Assembly: GCF_000568405.1 (NCBI RefSeq)
Contig: NZ_ARZY01000043.1
Location: 1 to 38,029 of the forward strand
Direction: 5' to 3'
From: Catenovulum agarivorans DS-2
Lineage (GTDB): Bacteria; Pseudomonadota; Gammaproteobacteria; Enterobacterales; Alteromonadaceae
Length of the DNA stretch: 38,029 bases
This document shows, one piece after another, positions 15,986 through 26,228 of this stretch. Every line of letters begins with the position of its first letter. Positions within the stretch are counted from its first letter, which is position 1. Position numbers and translations under genes: made by a program. The notes below the pieces were generated by a model that saw nothing but the letters and a program-made list of their open reading frames with translations, did no database searches and was not told the DNA's origin.

Positions 15986-16019
15986 AAAGCCCCAGTGATA
16001 TGGCTATCTCTGGGGCTTT
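15986..16019 (-). terminator. Terminator after the MFS transporter gene
   Basis: A 10-bp perfect stem (AAAGCCCCAG with CTGGGGCTTT) encloses a 14-base loop. On the minus strand it runs into TTTTTGTTTGAGTTTTT. It lies 33 bases beyond the transporter stop. Confidence 0.85.
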
Positions 16020-16051
16020 AATCTAACTAGTGGCGATAGTGAAAAAGCAGA

Positions 16052-17668
16052 TTAGCTGGAAGCTTTTAACCCTAATTCCCTGTCTTCAACTTCCGCTTCG
16101 GGCTTTTTTCCAATAAGAGCCTCTATCTCTTCTATTGTCTTGCCTTTGGTCTCTGGTACTAATTTGGCCATGAGTAAAAAGCCTAATAAACAAAACGAGC
16201 CATAAACTAAAAATGTGTAGGTTGCACCTAAGTTTTCAAGCTGCCATGGGAAGAAAGTGGGTACAACTATACCGCCAAAAATAGTCGCAAATAATGCGCT
16301 AGAAGTAATGGCAACCGCACGTACCTTAGTTGGGAAAATTTCAGAGAATAATATCCACAAAATCGGGCCTAGCGAGAAGTTGTAGGAACACACAAATACA
16401 ATAATACCCGCCAATACCAGCATGCCTTGTATGTCTGTCGCTAACAGTAGTAATTCGTTTTCAATTTGCACAAAAGTTGACTGACCCACAGCGTCAATTA
16501 CCGCCGCTTTAAAAGCAATATCAGAATTGTATACATTGCCAACCATTGCGGTTAATGCACTGACATCGGTTGTTTTACTTAGCTGGCTAATGGTATCGAT
16601 AGTAATCACATAGCTTGCATCGTAAAACCCATAAGTCACAACAGCCATGCTTATTGCACAGGTTATCAACCCGCCTAGAAGGATAATTCGTCGGCCTAAT
16701 TTATCAATTAACATTAATGCCAACACTGTGAAAGCGGCACCAATTAAGCTCACCCAAATAGATTGAACAAATGCAGAGTCGCCGCCGCCAACTTGCTGGA
16801 ATATCATTGGCATAAAGGCCAATACTGCATTCATACCTGAAAGAGCTTGAATACAAGCCATCAATACACCAATCACTAACGCAGTGCGCATGACTGGGCT
16901 AAGCAATAATTGAAGTTGCTCTTTGTAGCTTAAAGAATGATCTGTGTTTTTTAGGCTTGATACGATTTGGTTGTACTGCGATTCTACATTTTCTTTTGGT
17001 GTTAAACGTTCAATTACTTTATGTGCTTGTGCTTCTTTATGGTTTAGTACTAACCAACGTGGGCTTTCAGGAATTAAAAATAATAAACCGAACCATAATA
17101 TAGCTGGAATAATTTCAACGCCTAACATCCAACGCCACACATTTTGCTCTGTTAGCCCTATTGATGTTGCAAAAGCTGAGCCTGAATTTACCCAATCAAT
17201 TAGGTAGTAATTAAGGATGGTCGCGGCAAGTATCCCCAATACGATATTAAGTTGGTTTAGCCCTACCAATTTGCCACGCATATTAGCAGGCGCGATCTCA
17301 CCTATATACATAGAAGCCAAACTTAGCGAAGTAAAGGCCAAACCACCAACTAACCTTGCAGTGAATAACCAAAAGTAACTAGGCGCCCAAGCAGAGCCAA
17401 CCGCGGAAATAACATATAGTGCGGCGATTATCATCAAGGTTTTTTTACGGCCAAGCTTTTCACAAAAATAGCCTGCGACTAATAATGCGACTAAAGCCCC
17501 ATAATTTGGTGCTGCGGCTATATTACCTTTTTCGATAGCGCTTAAACCAAACTCCAGGGTTGTAAATTGAAATGTCCCTGAAATTAGCATTATGTCCAAG
17601 CCGAAGATAAAACCACCAATCGACACGATAAAAGCATACATTAATGCATTTTGATTAGTATTAAACAT
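16052..17668 (-). CDS. MFS sugar transporter of the sugar-porter family (538 aa)
   Basis: This is a major-facilitator permease of the inner membrane, probably a sugar or polyol symporter. Twelve membrane segments can be traced. Sugar-porter signatures are present: GYFCEKLGRKK after TM2, PESPRW before the central loop, DKLGRR after TM8 and the C-terminal PETKG. Between about residues 345 and 410 there is an unusually long soluble insertion between TM9 and TM10 (from YDASYVITID to FVQIENELLLLATD), which makes the protein longer than typical porters such as XylE (491 aa). Substrate cannot be told. The gene is divergent from the phytanoyl-CoA-dioxygenase-like gene and probably belongs to the same metabolic unit. 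It ends in a clear terminator. Confidence 0.92.
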   Translation of the reverse strand: MFNTNQNALMYAFIVSIGGFIFGLDIMLISGTFQFTTLEFGLSAIEKGNIAAAPNYGALVALLVAGYFCEKLGRKKTLMIIAALYVISAVGSAWAPSYFWLFTARLVGGLAFTSLSLASMYIGEIAPANMRGKLVGLNQLNIVLGILAATILNYYLIDWVNSGSAFATSIGLTEQNVWRWMLGVEIIPAILWFGLLFLIPESPRWLVLNHKEAQAHKVIERLTPKENVESQYNQIVSSLKNTDHSLSYKEQLQLLLSPVMRTALVIGVLMACIQALSGMNAVLAFMPMIFQQVGGGDSAFVQSIWVSLIGAAFTVLALMLIDKLGRRIILLGGLITCAISMAVVTYGFYDASYVITIDTISQLSKTTDVSALTAMVGNVYNSDIAFKAAVIDAVGQSTFVQIENELLLLATDIQGMLVLAGIIVFVCSYNFSLGPILWILFSEIFPTKVRAVAITSSALFATIFGGIVVPTFFPWQLENLGATYTFLVYGSFCLLGFLLMAKLVPETKGKTIEEIEALIGKKPEAEVEDRELGLKASS

Positions 17669-17852
17669 CCACCTACTCTCTAGTTGAAGTTACTGCGATT
17701 ACACGCTGTTAGCTATTGTTAAAATTAAGTAGAAGTATAGCAACAATTCAGCATAAGTGTATATAGTTAACAATACACATATACCAATAAATACCGCTAA
17801 TTGAAAAATTTCTCGCAAAATTATCTAACTAAGTAACAGCCAGTTTTTTCGT

Positions 17853-17892
17853 TCTAATAAATTGAAAAAATTATGTTTTTTAATTTATTAGA
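17853..17892. repeat. Long AT-rich inverted repeat, possible operator
   Basis: The arms run from 17853 to 17869 and from 17876 to 17892. They pair over 17 positions with one mismatch around a 6-base loop; the outer 11 pairs (TCTAATAAATT) are perfect. It sits between two divergent promoters, so a terminator role is unlikely. It may be a regulator site or a cruciform. Confidence 0.6.
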
Positions 17893-17946
17893 TCAAGCAA
17901 ACGACAAACACATATAAATATCCCATTTATATAGGAATAAAAAAGA

Positions 17947-17975
17947 TTGCAAAAAGATTTAAGCTGGCTTACATT
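17947..17975 (+). promoter_or_regulatory. Candidate promoter of the dioxygenase gene
   Basis: TTGCAA (17947-17952) and TACATT (17970-17975) are 17 bases apart and lie 42 bases before the start codon. GTTAACA (17991-17997) lies just after the likely transcription start, where a bound protein could block. Confidence 0.45.
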
Positions 17976-18017
17976 TACCACATCAAAATTGTTAACAGTA
18001 AACCTAAAGGAGCGTTT

Positions 18018-18794
18018 ATGACCGCTAAATGTTTAACAGCTGAACAAATTGCCGACTTTCACCGAGACGGTTTTGTTATTGCACGAGGCTTTTATACCCC
18101 TGAAGAAATAAAAAAATTGCAAGACAGAGCGTTTAATGATGATTCGTTATACGAGCGTGCATGGCATAAGAAAGATGCATCAGGCACGGTAAGTAAAGTA
18201 TGTCTATGGCAAGATGCTGGTGACGATTTATATGGTATGTTCGCCCGTGGTAAGCGCATGGTTGATTCTGTTGAGAAGCTTTTGGGTGAAGAGGTTTACC
18301 ACACCAGTACTAAAGTAATGATGAAAGAGCCATTTGTTGGTGGTGCTTGGGAGTGGCATCAAGATTTTGGTTATTGGCACAGAGACAACTTTCAACTTTA
18401 TCCATTGTTGATTAGCGTTATGGTTGCGATTAACCAAGCAAACGTTGACAATGGCTGTCTAGAAGTATTACGCGGTAGTCATCATATTGGCCGAATTGAT
18501 CACAATAAAACCGGTGATCAAAAAGGTGCTGACATGCTGTTTGTTGAAGAAGCACTAAAACACCATGAGTTGGTAAAAGTTGAGCTTGAGCCAGGCGATA
18601 CTTTGTTCTTCCATTGTAACTTATTACATAAGTCAAACCAGAACCGCTCAGACAAACCTCGTTGGAGCATGATTAGTGCATTTAATGCAATGCGTAATAA
18701 GTCATTCAAAGAAAACGAGTCGGTTTATTACCCATTAAAACGCTTGGATGACGATGCTATTTTAAATTGGCAACCGCAAACTTCTGAAGCTTAA
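18018..18794 (+). CDS. Phytanoyl-CoA dioxygenase (PhyH) family oxygenase (258 aa)
   Basis: This is a non-haem iron, 2-oxoglutarate-dependent oxygenase of the PhyH family (hydroxylases such as EctD and PhyH). The iron ligands can be placed: H114 and D116 in EWHQDFGYWH, and distal H204 in HCNLLHKSNQNRS, followed by an Arg (R210 region) that would hold 2-oxoglutarate. The N-terminal FHRDGFVIARGFYTPEEI is typical. A strong ribosome site (AAAGGAGC) precedes the ATG. Substrate is unknown; the neighbouring sugar-type transporter and beta-propeller protein suggest catabolism of an imported small molecule, which is inference. It shares a bidirectional terminator with the convergent NHL gene. Confidence 0.9.
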   Translation: MTAKCLTAEQIADFHRDGFVIARGFYTPEEIKKLQDRAFNDDSLYERAWHKKDASGTVSKVCLWQDAGDDLYGMFARGKRMVDSVEKLLGEEVYHTSTKVMMKEPFVGGAWEWHQDFGYWHRDNFQLYPLLISVMVAINQANVDNGCLEVLRGSHHIGRIDHNKTGDQKGADMLFVEEALKHHELVKVELEPGDTLFFHCNLLHKSNQNRSDKPRWSMISAFNAMRNKSFKENESVYYPLKRLDDDAILNWQPQTSEA

Positions 18795-18830
18795 AAACTA
18801 TTTCCTATTTGTTCTTTCCTGTTGTGTGTC

Positions 18831-18860
18831 AAAAGCCAGTCGACTTATCGACTGGCTTTT
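18831..18860. terminator. Bidirectional terminator between the dioxygenase and NHL genes
   Basis: A 12-bp perfect stem (AAAAGCCAGTCG with CGACTGGCTTTT) encloses a 6-base loop and is flanked by an A tract on the left and a T tract on the right. It serves both convergent genes. Confidence 0.9.
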
Positions 18861-18877
18861 TTTATACCTGTTGTTTT

Positions 18878-19951
18878 TTAAACCCTTTCTAGTTTAAATG
18901 GATAAGTATTATTCGCACGCCACTGCCCTACATACACATTTTCGTCATCGTCAATGCATATGGCATGTGCATGATTAAATACATCCCATGTACTGCACAT
19001 AGGTTGCAGTTGGTCGTCTTTATAAACAGCCTCGGTTCCACCCAAATTTGACACAATTCGGTTATTTTTATCAAACACTGAAATAAAACCAGAATCAACT
19101 GCGTTATGCTCTTCAAAATGCGACCAACAGACTGGCGCTAAAAAATAATCTTTTTTGAAAATTGGTCCGCCGATATATGCACCTGGGGTACTAATTTTAT
19201 CTCGGTAACTGCCGTTGAGTTCGAAGCGTTTTAGTGCTTGTTCAAATCGCGAGCTGACAATTAGGTGTGGATCGCTCGGGTTTCTTAAATCGACCTCAAT
19301 ACCATGTGTATTCACTAAGTTATAATTGCTGTCGCTGTTGTCATGGCCACCCCAATGTCGAATGTAGCGACCTTGACTATCGTATTGAATTAAATAATCT
19401 GAGCCGTAGCCGTCTGTAACATACAAATCGCCGTTCGGAGCAATTGCTACATCTGTCGGTCGAAACGGCATATCTGGTGTATAAATGCCTTGAGTGCACG
19501 GGTGGCCGATCATAAATATCACTCGCCCATCCATTGTTAATTTGGCAATACTGCCGTTTTGTGCAATAACTTTGTTGCGTGGTGAATCCCATTCGTCGGT
19601 TGAAACACCATCCCAGTGTCGATTTAAAATCCAGCCTGAATCAACCACGTACATAAAATCTTCACCGTTTTCTTCAACGATTTTAACTGCATGAATTCCT
19701 GGAAATTGACTGCCCCACGCATCGAGTAATTTGCCGTCTTTGTTATACACGATAAAATTGTTTTTATCTGTGTCAGTCACCATGATGATGCGACCTTTTG
19801 AATCAATCGCCATACCATGACAATTCTCAACCGGTGTAGTTGCGCTGTCTAATACACCCCAGTGAGCATTCACTTTGTATTTAAAATCACCTTGGCCAAT
19901 AACCTGACCATGCGGATTATTGTTTAACTTAGTTTGTATTTGTTGTTGCAT
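18878..19951 (-). CDS. NHL-repeat beta-propeller protein (357 aa)
   Basis: The protein is a series of NHL-type repeats, probably a six-bladed propeller. Repeat signatures include HGMAIDSKGRIIMVTDTDKN near 44, PTDVAIAPNGDLYVTDGYG near 166, THGIEVDLRNPSD near 215 and HAICIDDDENVYVGQW near the C-terminus. The fold resembles peptidyl-alpha-hydroxyglycine amidating lyases and lactonase-like SMP-30 proteins, but I cannot assign an activity. There is no signal peptide, so it is probably cytoplasmic. It ends in the family-typical YPFKLERV. The ATG at 19951 has GGAAG upstream. It is convergent with the dioxygenase gene. The upstream 289 bases before the chemoreceptor are AT-rich with no clear feature. 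Confidence 0.85.
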   Translation of the reverse strand: MQQQIQTKLNNNPHGQVIGQGDFKYKVNAHWGVLDSATTPVENCHGMAIDSKGRIIMVTDTDKNNFIVYNKDGKLLDAWGSQFPGIHAVKIVEENGEDFMYVVDSGWILNRHWDGVSTDEWDSPRNKVIAQNGSIAKLTMDGRVIFMIGHPCTQGIYTPDMPFRPTDVAIAPNGDLYVTDGYGSDYLIQYDSQGRYIRHWGGHDNSDSNYNLVNTHGIEVDLRNPSDPHLIVSSRFEQALKRFELNGSYRDKISTPGAYIGGPIFKKDYFLAPVCWSHFEEHNAVDSGFISVFDKNNRIVSNLGGTEAVYKDDQLQPMCSTWDVFNHAHAICIDDDENVYVGQWRANNTYPFKLERV

Positions 19952-20240
19952 AAATTACTTCCAACAGAGAATTACATTTATATTTAAATGTTCAATTTAC
20001 TAAAAAATAAACAAAAGTTAAATTATCAAACTTAACCAAAATAACAATAGCCAATGAAAACAAACACTTAAAAATTATTATTTTTTTAGATTGATAACAA
20101 TATACTTATTACAATATAGTTACAGAATAGGATATTAAAAGTTGGTATAAAGTTGCCTAAATTTTTGACAAGTAAGTCTCATCAATAATACTTAGTAAAC
20201 AATAAATTAAACACAGTTAACAAATAAAAGGCTGCAAAGT

Positions 20241-22295
20241 ATGCAATTTTTAAAACAATTCAAAATACAGTCTCGAATCGCTGCATTGGTATTAATCCCT
20301 TTAGTGTTCACTTTTATCTTAAGTTGGGAACGTTTAAACAATGCCTTAGAATCTCAACAGGACATGGCAGATTTAGATATTGTTTTAAATTACGCTGACG
20401 TAACATCCCCCTACATTGGTGCGGTGCTTGAAGAAGCCTTTTATAGCCGCTTGTATATTGATGCCCAACCAGATGAAGCGAGTAGTCGTAAAAGCACACT
20501 GAAAAACGTGCGTGATAAAGCAAAAAGGTACGAACGAACCTATGTAAATTATGTGCGAGACAACAAAGATGATTTAAGCAAATTTACCACGTTACAAACG
20601 CATATTAATGGCATCTTAAAGTTAATTGAAGGGCTTGAGTATGTTCGAAAAACTGTTGACGATAAATCTCATATATCAAAGAAGTTTACTGCTAAAAATC
20701 AATTTGGCCGTGAGCTACATACTATGTGGGAACTTTCAGTTGTAATTCGTCGGTTATTATTGTCAATGAATGAAATTGTGGTGCTTTCAAGTGCGAATGA
20801 ACAACTAAGTAAAATGGCGAACGCGTATTACAACCTGATGGCAGCTAATGTCGAAACTTCGTTCCACAATAGTTTTGTCTACCTTACGATTTATCAACAG
20901 TTAGATGCTTATATATTTGGCGAAATTTATGCCAGTGCAACAAAAACGAATTCGTATCATGAGTTGTTTTTAAACTTCGCGTCAGACAAGGCTAAAAACG
21001 CCTTTAATAAAATGCGCGCTAATCGCTATTATAAAACTTATGACGAAGTTGGACTTCAAGCCCGGAGCAATATCTACAACATTGTAAATAAACCACTTGC
21101 CATCGACCCTAGCATCGACTGGAATGAAGTAACATCTCAAGTGTTTAAAATTTATAACCAGACAGTCGATGACGTAATGTCGGAGCTTATCGATACCAAA
21201 AACACCTTAGTAGATGATGCTAACAGCCTGGTTATTCAAACAATTGTATTGATGTTCGCGTTATTAATTGTCATTTCTCTGGTTTCTTATGTGATTGCAC
21301 GTAGTATCGCCAGCCCATTAAAAAGCATGGTACGTTCATTTAAACAACTTGCTAAAGACAAGGATATGACCCAAAGGTTAGATGATAGTGGCTCGGATGA
21401 GCTCGCCGAGCTTAGCCACGCTTTTAATGAATTGCTGGAAAACTTCAACCAAACACTGACTTCAGTTCAAACAGAAGCCAACGCAATTCATAACTCTAGT
21501 ACTGATATTAATAGTGCAATGTCTGATTCATTGGAGCTTTCGAAAAGTCAGTTGGCGTCAACCGATAGCGTATCGGTTGCAATTACTGAAATGACCGCAA
21601 CCATTTCTGAAGTGGCAAGCATGGCCCACTCCACCTCGGACATCGTCCATCAAGCGCACGATTTATCTGTAGACAGCGCTAAAAATGCTCATTTGTCGCG
21701 TGAACTAATGCAAGATTTAATCAAAGAGCTGGGCAATACCGGCGACGTGGTTAATAACTTAAATGAAGAAAGCAAACAAATCAGTAATATTTTAAATGTG
21801 ATCCAAGATATTGCAGAACAAACGAACTTACTCGCGCTTAATGCGGCCATTGAAGCTGCACGAGCGGGTGATATGGGCCGAGGCTTTGCTGTTGTTTCAG
21901 ATGAAGTTAGAAACCTTGCAAGTCGAACACAAGAGTCGACCAAACAAATTCGTCAACAAATTGAAGCTTTACAGCAAGGCGCAGCAACTGCGGTGAGCAA
22001 TATGGAAATGCTGCAGCAAGCCGGTACACAGTCAAGTGATATTGTATTAGAGAACTCAAAGGCGTTTGATTTAATGAAGGGCAAGCTAGATGAAGTTATG
22101 CAAATGGCAACACAAATTGCAACTGCAACCGAAGAGCAAACCAGTGTTTCGAATGAAATGAACGAACGTATTTTAGTGATTAGGGATGAAGCACAAAAAG
22201 TGACGGACCAAACCAACAAAACCTCTGATTCTAGCCAAGGCCTTAAACAAACAGGCGAAAGGTTAAAACAGTATATTTCAGAATTTCATTTGTAG
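20241..22295 (+). CDS. Methyl-accepting chemotaxis protein (684 aa)
   Basis: This inner-membrane chemoreceptor signals to CheA/CheW. TM1 lies at about residues 13-27. A long periplasmic all-helical sensor follows (about 30-330); the pattern [12 protein letters not shown] resembles the NIT (nitrate/nitrite-sensing-like) domain, but I am not sure. TM2 lies at about 333-353 ([23 protein letters not shown]), then a HAMP domain (about 354-410) and the signalling coiled coil with the highly conserved hairpin tip ([34 protein letters not shown]) around 525-560. No C-terminal CheR-tethering pentapeptide is seen. It is monocistronic, ending before a strong terminator shared with rpoD. Confidence 0.96.
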   Translation: MQFLKQFKIQSRIAALVLIPLVFTFILSWERLNNALESQQDMADLDIVLNYADVTSPYIGAVLEEAFYSRLYIDAQPDEASSRKSTLKNVRDKAKRYERTYVNYVRDNKDDLSKFTTLQTHINGILKLIEGLEYVRKTVDDKSHISKKFTAKNQFGRELHTMWELSVVIRRLLLSMNEIVVLSSANEQLSKMANAYYNLMAANVETSFHNSFVYLTIYQQLDAYIFGEIYASATKTNSYHELFLNFASDKAKNAFNKMRANRYYKTYDEVGLQARSNIYNIVNKPLAIDPSIDWNEVTSQVFKIYNQTVDDVMSELIDTKNTLVDDANSLVIQTIVLMFALLIVISLVSYVIARSIASPLKSMVRSFKQLAKDKDMTQRLDDSGSDELAELSHAFNELLENFNQTLTSVQTEANAIHNSSTDINSAMSDSLELSKSQLASTDSVSVAITEMTATISEVASMAHSTSDIVHQAHDLSVDSAKNAHLSRELMQDLIKELGNTGDVVNNLNEESKQISNILNVIQDIAEQTNLLALNAAIEAARAGDMGRGFAVVSDEVRNLASRTQESTKQIRQQIEALQQGAATAVSNMEMLQQAGTQSSDIVLENSKAFDLMKGKLDEVMQMATQIATATEEQTSVSNEMNERILVIRDEAQKVTDQTNKTSDSSQGLKQTGERLKQYISEFHL

Positions 22296-22374
22296 TCAGG
22301 CTTTAGCCTGACTCACCTTTACGCTGAACAACAAATTAGTTAACGCGTTGTGATTAGAAGTAAAATTCAGCTAT

Positions 22375-22402
22375 AAAAAAAGCCTCTTTCGAGGCTTTTT
22401 TT
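22375..22402. terminator. Bidirectional terminator between the chemoreceptor gene and rpoD
   Basis: A perfect 12-bp stem (AAAAAAAGCCTC with GAGGCTTTTTTT) has a TTTC loop. It lies 80 bases after the chemoreceptor stop and 30 bases after the convergent rpoD stop. Confidence 0.92.
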
Positions 22403-22431
22403 CGTATTAAATATAAACTCTTACTGTAAGT

Positions 22432-24264
22432 TTATTCGTCTAGGAAGCTACGTAATTGCTCTGAACGCGAAGGATGACGTAATTTACGTAATGCCTTTGC
22501 TTCTATCTGACGGATACGCTCACGGGTTACGTCAAACTGCTTACCAACTTCTTCTAGAGTATGATCGGTATTCATGTCGATACCAAAACGCATGCGCAGT
22601 ACTTTAGACTCACGCGCAGTTAAACCTGCTAATACGTCACGAGTTGCACCTTGTAAGTTTTCTGAAGTTGCAGCATCAACCGGCGAGCTGATGGTGTTAT
22701 CTTCAATAAAATCACCTAAATGCGAATCTTCGTCGTCACCAATTGGTGTCTCCATCGAGATTGGCTCTTTGGCAATTTTCATCACTTTACGGATTTTATC
22801 TTCCGGCATTTGCATTTGCTCGGCTAACTCTTCCGGTGTTGGCTCACGACCTTTTTCTTGCAACATTTGACGTGAAATACGATTTAACTTATTAATCGTT
22901 TCAATCATGTGCACTGGAATACGAATAGTACGTGCTTGGTCAGCAATCGAACGTGTAATCGCCTGACGGATCCACCAAGTTGCATAAGTGGAGAACTTGT
23001 AACCACGGCGATATTCAAATTTATCAACCGCTTTCATCAAACCAATGTTACCTTCTTGAATTAAATCTAAGAATTGTAAACCACGGTTTGTATATTTCTT
23101 CGCAATTGAAATAACCAAACGTAAGTTTGCTTCAACCATCTCTTTTTTCGCTCGGCGCGCTTTCGCTTCACCAATCGACATACGACGGTTAATATCTTTG
23201 ATGCTAACAACACTTAATTTAGTTTCTTCTTCAATTTGCTTAAGCTTTTGAATACAACGTAAAATTTCGTCTTTATATTCAGCAAGCTTGTTTGAATAAT
23301 CTTTATTACCAGATACTGCACTATCTAACCATGCGGTTGATGTTTCATCACCAGCAAAAGCCTTAGTAAACTCTTTTTTCGGCATTTTAGAATATTCAAC
23401 CGCAAGCTTCATAATGATACGCTCTTGCGTGCGAACTTTATCCATCATGCCGCGCATGTGACCGACCAACTTATCAAATTGCTTCGGTACTAAGCGGAAC
23501 AATTTAAAGATGTTACTCAGATCTTCAATTTTAGCGCGCGTATCTGGGTGGCTACGACCTTTTTCGTCTACCACTTTCATTACATTTTCATATGCTACGC
23601 GTAATTCATTAAATTTTTCACGCGCTAACTCTGGGTCGATGCCTGTGTCTTCTTCTTCATCGTCGTCATCATCGTCTTCGTCTTCTAATTCTTCTTTAGA
23701 CAATTCAGAGCCAACATGAGTTGCCGATGGTGCCATTACATCATCTGGTTCATTTGGGTCGATAAAGCCTGAAACGATATCCGTTAAACGAATTTCTTCA
23801 GCTTCAACTTTGTCATACTGATCAAGTAAATAGGTGATAGCTTCTGGAAACTCAGCGACTGAGCATTGAACTTGGTTAATACCTTCTTCAATACGCTTAG
23901 CAATGTCGATTTCGCCTTCACGCGTTAAAAGTTCAACCGTGCCCATCTCTCGCATATACATGCGGACAGGGTCTGTTGTACGACCAATTTCGCTTTCAAC
24001 TGAAGCTAAAGCTTGAGCCGCAGCTTCGGCAGCTTCTTCGTCAGTAGCATTGGTTTCTTCTGACATCAATAATGCATCGGCATCGGGTGCGGCTTCAAAA
24101 ACCTGAATCCCCATATCGTTGATCATGCTAATGATGTCTTCAATTTGGTCTGAATCGACTATCTCTTGTGGCAGATGGTCGTTAACTTCGGCATAAGTTA
24201 AATAGCCCTGCTCTTTACCTTTAGCAACGAGCAGCTTAAGTTGTGACTGACGGTTTTGCTCCAT
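22432..24264 (-). CDS. rpoD: Primary sigma factor RpoD, sigma-70 (610 aa)
   Basis: This is the housekeeping sigma factor. Region 1.1 covers about 1-80 ([23 protein letters not shown]) and region 1.2 about 95-130 ([21 protein letters not shown]). The non-conserved region includes a very acidic run of about 13 Asp/Glu near 195, as in other gammaproteobacteria. Region 2 has [17 protein letters not shown] and [17 protein letters not shown], region 3 [15 protein letters not shown], and region 4.2 [20 protein letters not shown]. The length matches E. coli (613 aa). It is the last gene of the rpsU-yqeY-dnaG-rpoD operon, 128 bases after dnaG. GGAAG precedes the ATG. Confidence 0.99.
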   Translation of the reverse strand: MEQNRQSQLKLLVAKGKEQGYLTYAEVNDHLPQEIVDSDQIEDIISMINDMGIQVFEAAPDADALLMSEETNATDEEAAEAAAQALASVESEIGRTTDPVRMYMREMGTVELLTREGEIDIAKRIEEGINQVQCSVAEFPEAITYLLDQYDKVEAEEIRLTDIVSGFIDPNEPDDVMAPSATHVGSELSKEELEDEDDDDDDEEEDTGIDPELAREKFNELRVAYENVMKVVDEKGRSHPDTRAKIEDLSNIFKLFRLVPKQFDKLVGHMRGMMDKVRTQERIIMKLAVEYSKMPKKEFTKAFAGDETSTAWLDSAVSGNKDYSNKLAEYKDEILRCIQKLKQIEEETKLSVVSIKDINRRMSIGEAKARRAKKEMVEANLRLVISIAKKYTNRGLQFLDLIQEGNIGLMKAVDKFEYRRGYKFSTYATWWIRQAITRSIADQARTIRIPVHMIETINKLNRISRQMLQEKGREPTPEELAEQMQMPEDKIRKVMKIAKEPISMETPIGDDEDSHLGDFIEDNTISSPVDAATSENLQGATRDVLAGLTARESKVLRMRFGIDMNTDHTLEEVGKQFDVTRERIRQIEAKALRKLRHPSRSEQLRSFLDE

Positions 24265-24392
24265 ACAGACTTCCGCTTACCTATGAAATGAAAATGACAG
24301 TGAACTCACTATTATAGCAGAGTTTCACACTGAATACATAAATTGAATTTGATAACTACTATTTTTAGTCAAGATTTTAGTACACTGATGGC

Positions 24393-26156
24393 TCACCTAG
24401 CTTTCAATAACTGTAAATACTCTTGCTTTTCAGCAGGCGTAATCAAATTCATTTTAGCTTTTGTTTGCAATTCAGCTTTTCGCCTATTCACAAACATAGC
24501 CAATATTTTTTCAATTGCATCTAAAAATACTACTTCTGTATTTGATTCATCGACATGATGTTCCCATGCCAATAATTGAGAGAGTATTTTTTCTTGTTTA
24601 GTTCCACGCCAATCTTCTAGCATGGAAGCAGCACTCGCATTTGGATGCTGGCGATAATAGCGTATTAATAACACTAAAAATTCAACACCAGGCTCATCCA
24701 TAGCTGCAAGCAAATCTAATTGCTCATTTTGTAAATGGGCCAGATGATTAATTAGATGGGGGCTCGATAGCAATAATGCAACCGCCATTCTAACTGGGGT
24801 AATTTTTTTATTACTTGCTGCATTCTTTTGCGCTAATTTAGCTTTTGCTTGGCTGACCCTGTCAACTTGCTGACTTGGCACATTTCGCTTCAATTTTACC
24901 GCTAAAGTTGAAGCTATCGAATGTTTATATTCGCTGTCTGGCATGCTATCAATGAGTGGCTGTGCCAACTGGCTTAACTTAGAACGCGCAAAGTCCCCTT
25001 CTGTTTCACCAATTTTTTCGTAAAGTTGTTGATAGAAAAATGCCACTAAATCCTGAGCTTGCTCAACTTGCTGTTCAAACGCAGCTTTGCCATTCGCTTT
25101 GACGTACGAGTCAGGGTCTTCTCCGTCTGGCAAAAACATAAATTTAATCCGAATGCCATCCACTAAACTTGGCAACGCATTTTCAAGCGTACGCCACGCG
25201 GCAGCTCTGCCGGCGTTATCGCCATCGTAACAACAGACAATTTCACTGGTTGTTCTGAGCATGAGCTTAATTTGATCTTCTGTAGTCGAAGTACCAAGCG
25301 AAGCAACTGCGTAAGTAATACCAGCTTGAAATAACGCAACCACATCCATATACCCTTCAACAACAATTAAACGGTCGATTGAACGATTGGCATTGCGAGC
25401 TTGGTATAAACCATATAATTCACGGCCTTTATGGAAAATACGTGTTTCTGGTGAGTTTAAATATTTAGGTTTAGCATCACCTAGAACTCGTCCACCAAAA
25501 CCAATGCATTTACCGCGCCGATCTAAAATTGGAAACATTAAACGTCCACGAAACCTGTCGTATAAACGTTTATTTTCTTCTTTTTCAATCAGCATGCCGA
25601 TATCGCGTAATTGCTCGGCTGCTTGACGGCTTTTGCCAACCGCTTTTAGCAAACCATCCCACTCATCAGGAGAATAACCAATTTGAAAATGTTCTATGGT
25701 TTGCGGGTTTAAGCCTCGCTGATTAATATAGTCCTGCACCGCGGGCGCGTTTTTGTCGTTGTTCAATTTGTATTGATAAAACTCAATTGCTTGAGCCATC
25801 AATTCGTAATCTTGTTTAGCTTGAACCGTATTGTATTGGCGCGCGTCATTACCACCTTCTCTAGGTACAGCTAAACCATGTTGGCCTGCAAGTTCTTCAA
25901 TTGCATCAACAAATTCTAGGTTGTCGTACTCCATTAAAAATGAAATCACATTACCTTTAGCCCCACAGCCAAAACAATAATAAAACTGTTTGTCTGGAGC
26001 AACTGAAAATGAGGGCGTTTTTTCATTATGGAAAGGACAACAAGCGGTATAATTTTTACCAGCTTTTTTCAAGCGCACACGCGAATCTATTACCTCGACA
26101 ATATCAGTACGGGCAATTAAGTCATCTATAAAACTTTTGGGTATGCGTCCGGCCAT
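24393..26156 (-). CDS. dnaG: DNA primase DnaG (587 aa)
   Basis: Primase makes the RNA primers for replication and works with DnaB helicase. The N-terminal zinc-binding domain has CCPFHNEKTPSF and CFGCGAKGN (about residues 39-65). The TOPRIM polymerase core has VVEGYMDVVAL and the acidic CYDGDNAGRAAAWR and LPDGEDPDSYV motifs (about 265-350). The C-terminal DnaB-interaction domain covers about 440-587. The length is normal (E. coli 581 aa). It follows yqeY across 72 bases that contain a terminator, so its level is probably set by partial read-through, as known for E. coli between rpsU and dnaG. The ribosome site is weak (AAGAA), which fits the low primase level of that operon. Confidence 0.99.
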   Translation of the reverse strand: MAGRIPKSFIDDLIARTDIVEVIDSRVRLKKAGKNYTACCPFHNEKTPSFSVAPDKQFYYCFGCGAKGNVISFLMEYDNLEFVDAIEELAGQHGLAVPREGGNDARQYNTVQAKQDYELMAQAIEFYQYKLNNDKNAPAVQDYINQRGLNPQTIEHFQIGYSPDEWDGLLKAVGKSRQAAEQLRDIGMLIEKEENKRLYDRFRGRLMFPILDRRGKCIGFGGRVLGDAKPKYLNSPETRIFHKGRELYGLYQARNANRSIDRLIVVEGYMDVVALFQAGITYAVASLGTSTTEDQIKLMLRTTSEIVCCYDGDNAGRAAAWRTLENALPSLVDGIRIKFMFLPDGEDPDSYVKANGKAAFEQQVEQAQDLVAFFYQQLYEKIGETEGDFARSKLSQLAQPLIDSMPDSEYKHSIASTLAVKLKRNVPSQQVDRVSQAKAKLAQKNAASNKKITPVRMAVALLLSSPHLINHLAHLQNEQLDLLAAMDEPGVEFLVLLIRYYRQHPNASAASMLEDWRGTKQEKILSQLLAWEHHVDESNTEVVFLDAIEKILAMFVNRRKAELQTKAKMNLITPAEKQEYLQLLKAR

Positions 26157-26178
26157 TTATTCTTATGTGTGTAAAACA

Positions 26179-26206
26179 ACAAAACCGCACAATTGTGCGG
26201 TTTTGT
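26179..26206 (-). terminator. Internal terminator of the macromolecular-synthesis operon
   Basis: A 12-bp perfect stem (ACAAAACCGCAC with GTGCGGTTTTGT) encloses AATT. On the minus strand it is followed by TGTTTTAC. It lies between yqeY and dnaG. The E. coli operon has a terminator at the equivalent place before dnaG. Confidence 0.88.
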
Positions 26207-26228
26207 TAAAAAGAGATCAAGCTGAAAC

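Larger units (their letters stand above)
17669..18017. other. Divergent regulatory region between the transporter and dioxygenase genes
   Basis: This 349-base, very AT-rich region has no gene. It holds a long inverted repeat (17853-17892), a shorter one (GTGTAT/ATACAC, 17757-17762 and 17773-17778) around GTTAACA, a second copy of GTTAACA (17991-17997), and a promoter for the rightward gene. No regulator gene is adjacent. Confidence 0.6.

Noticed and set aside
23640-23700. Tandem repeat of CTTCGTCAT-like units
   Set aside because: It is the coding sequence for the acidic Asp/Glu run of sigma-70, known in this family.
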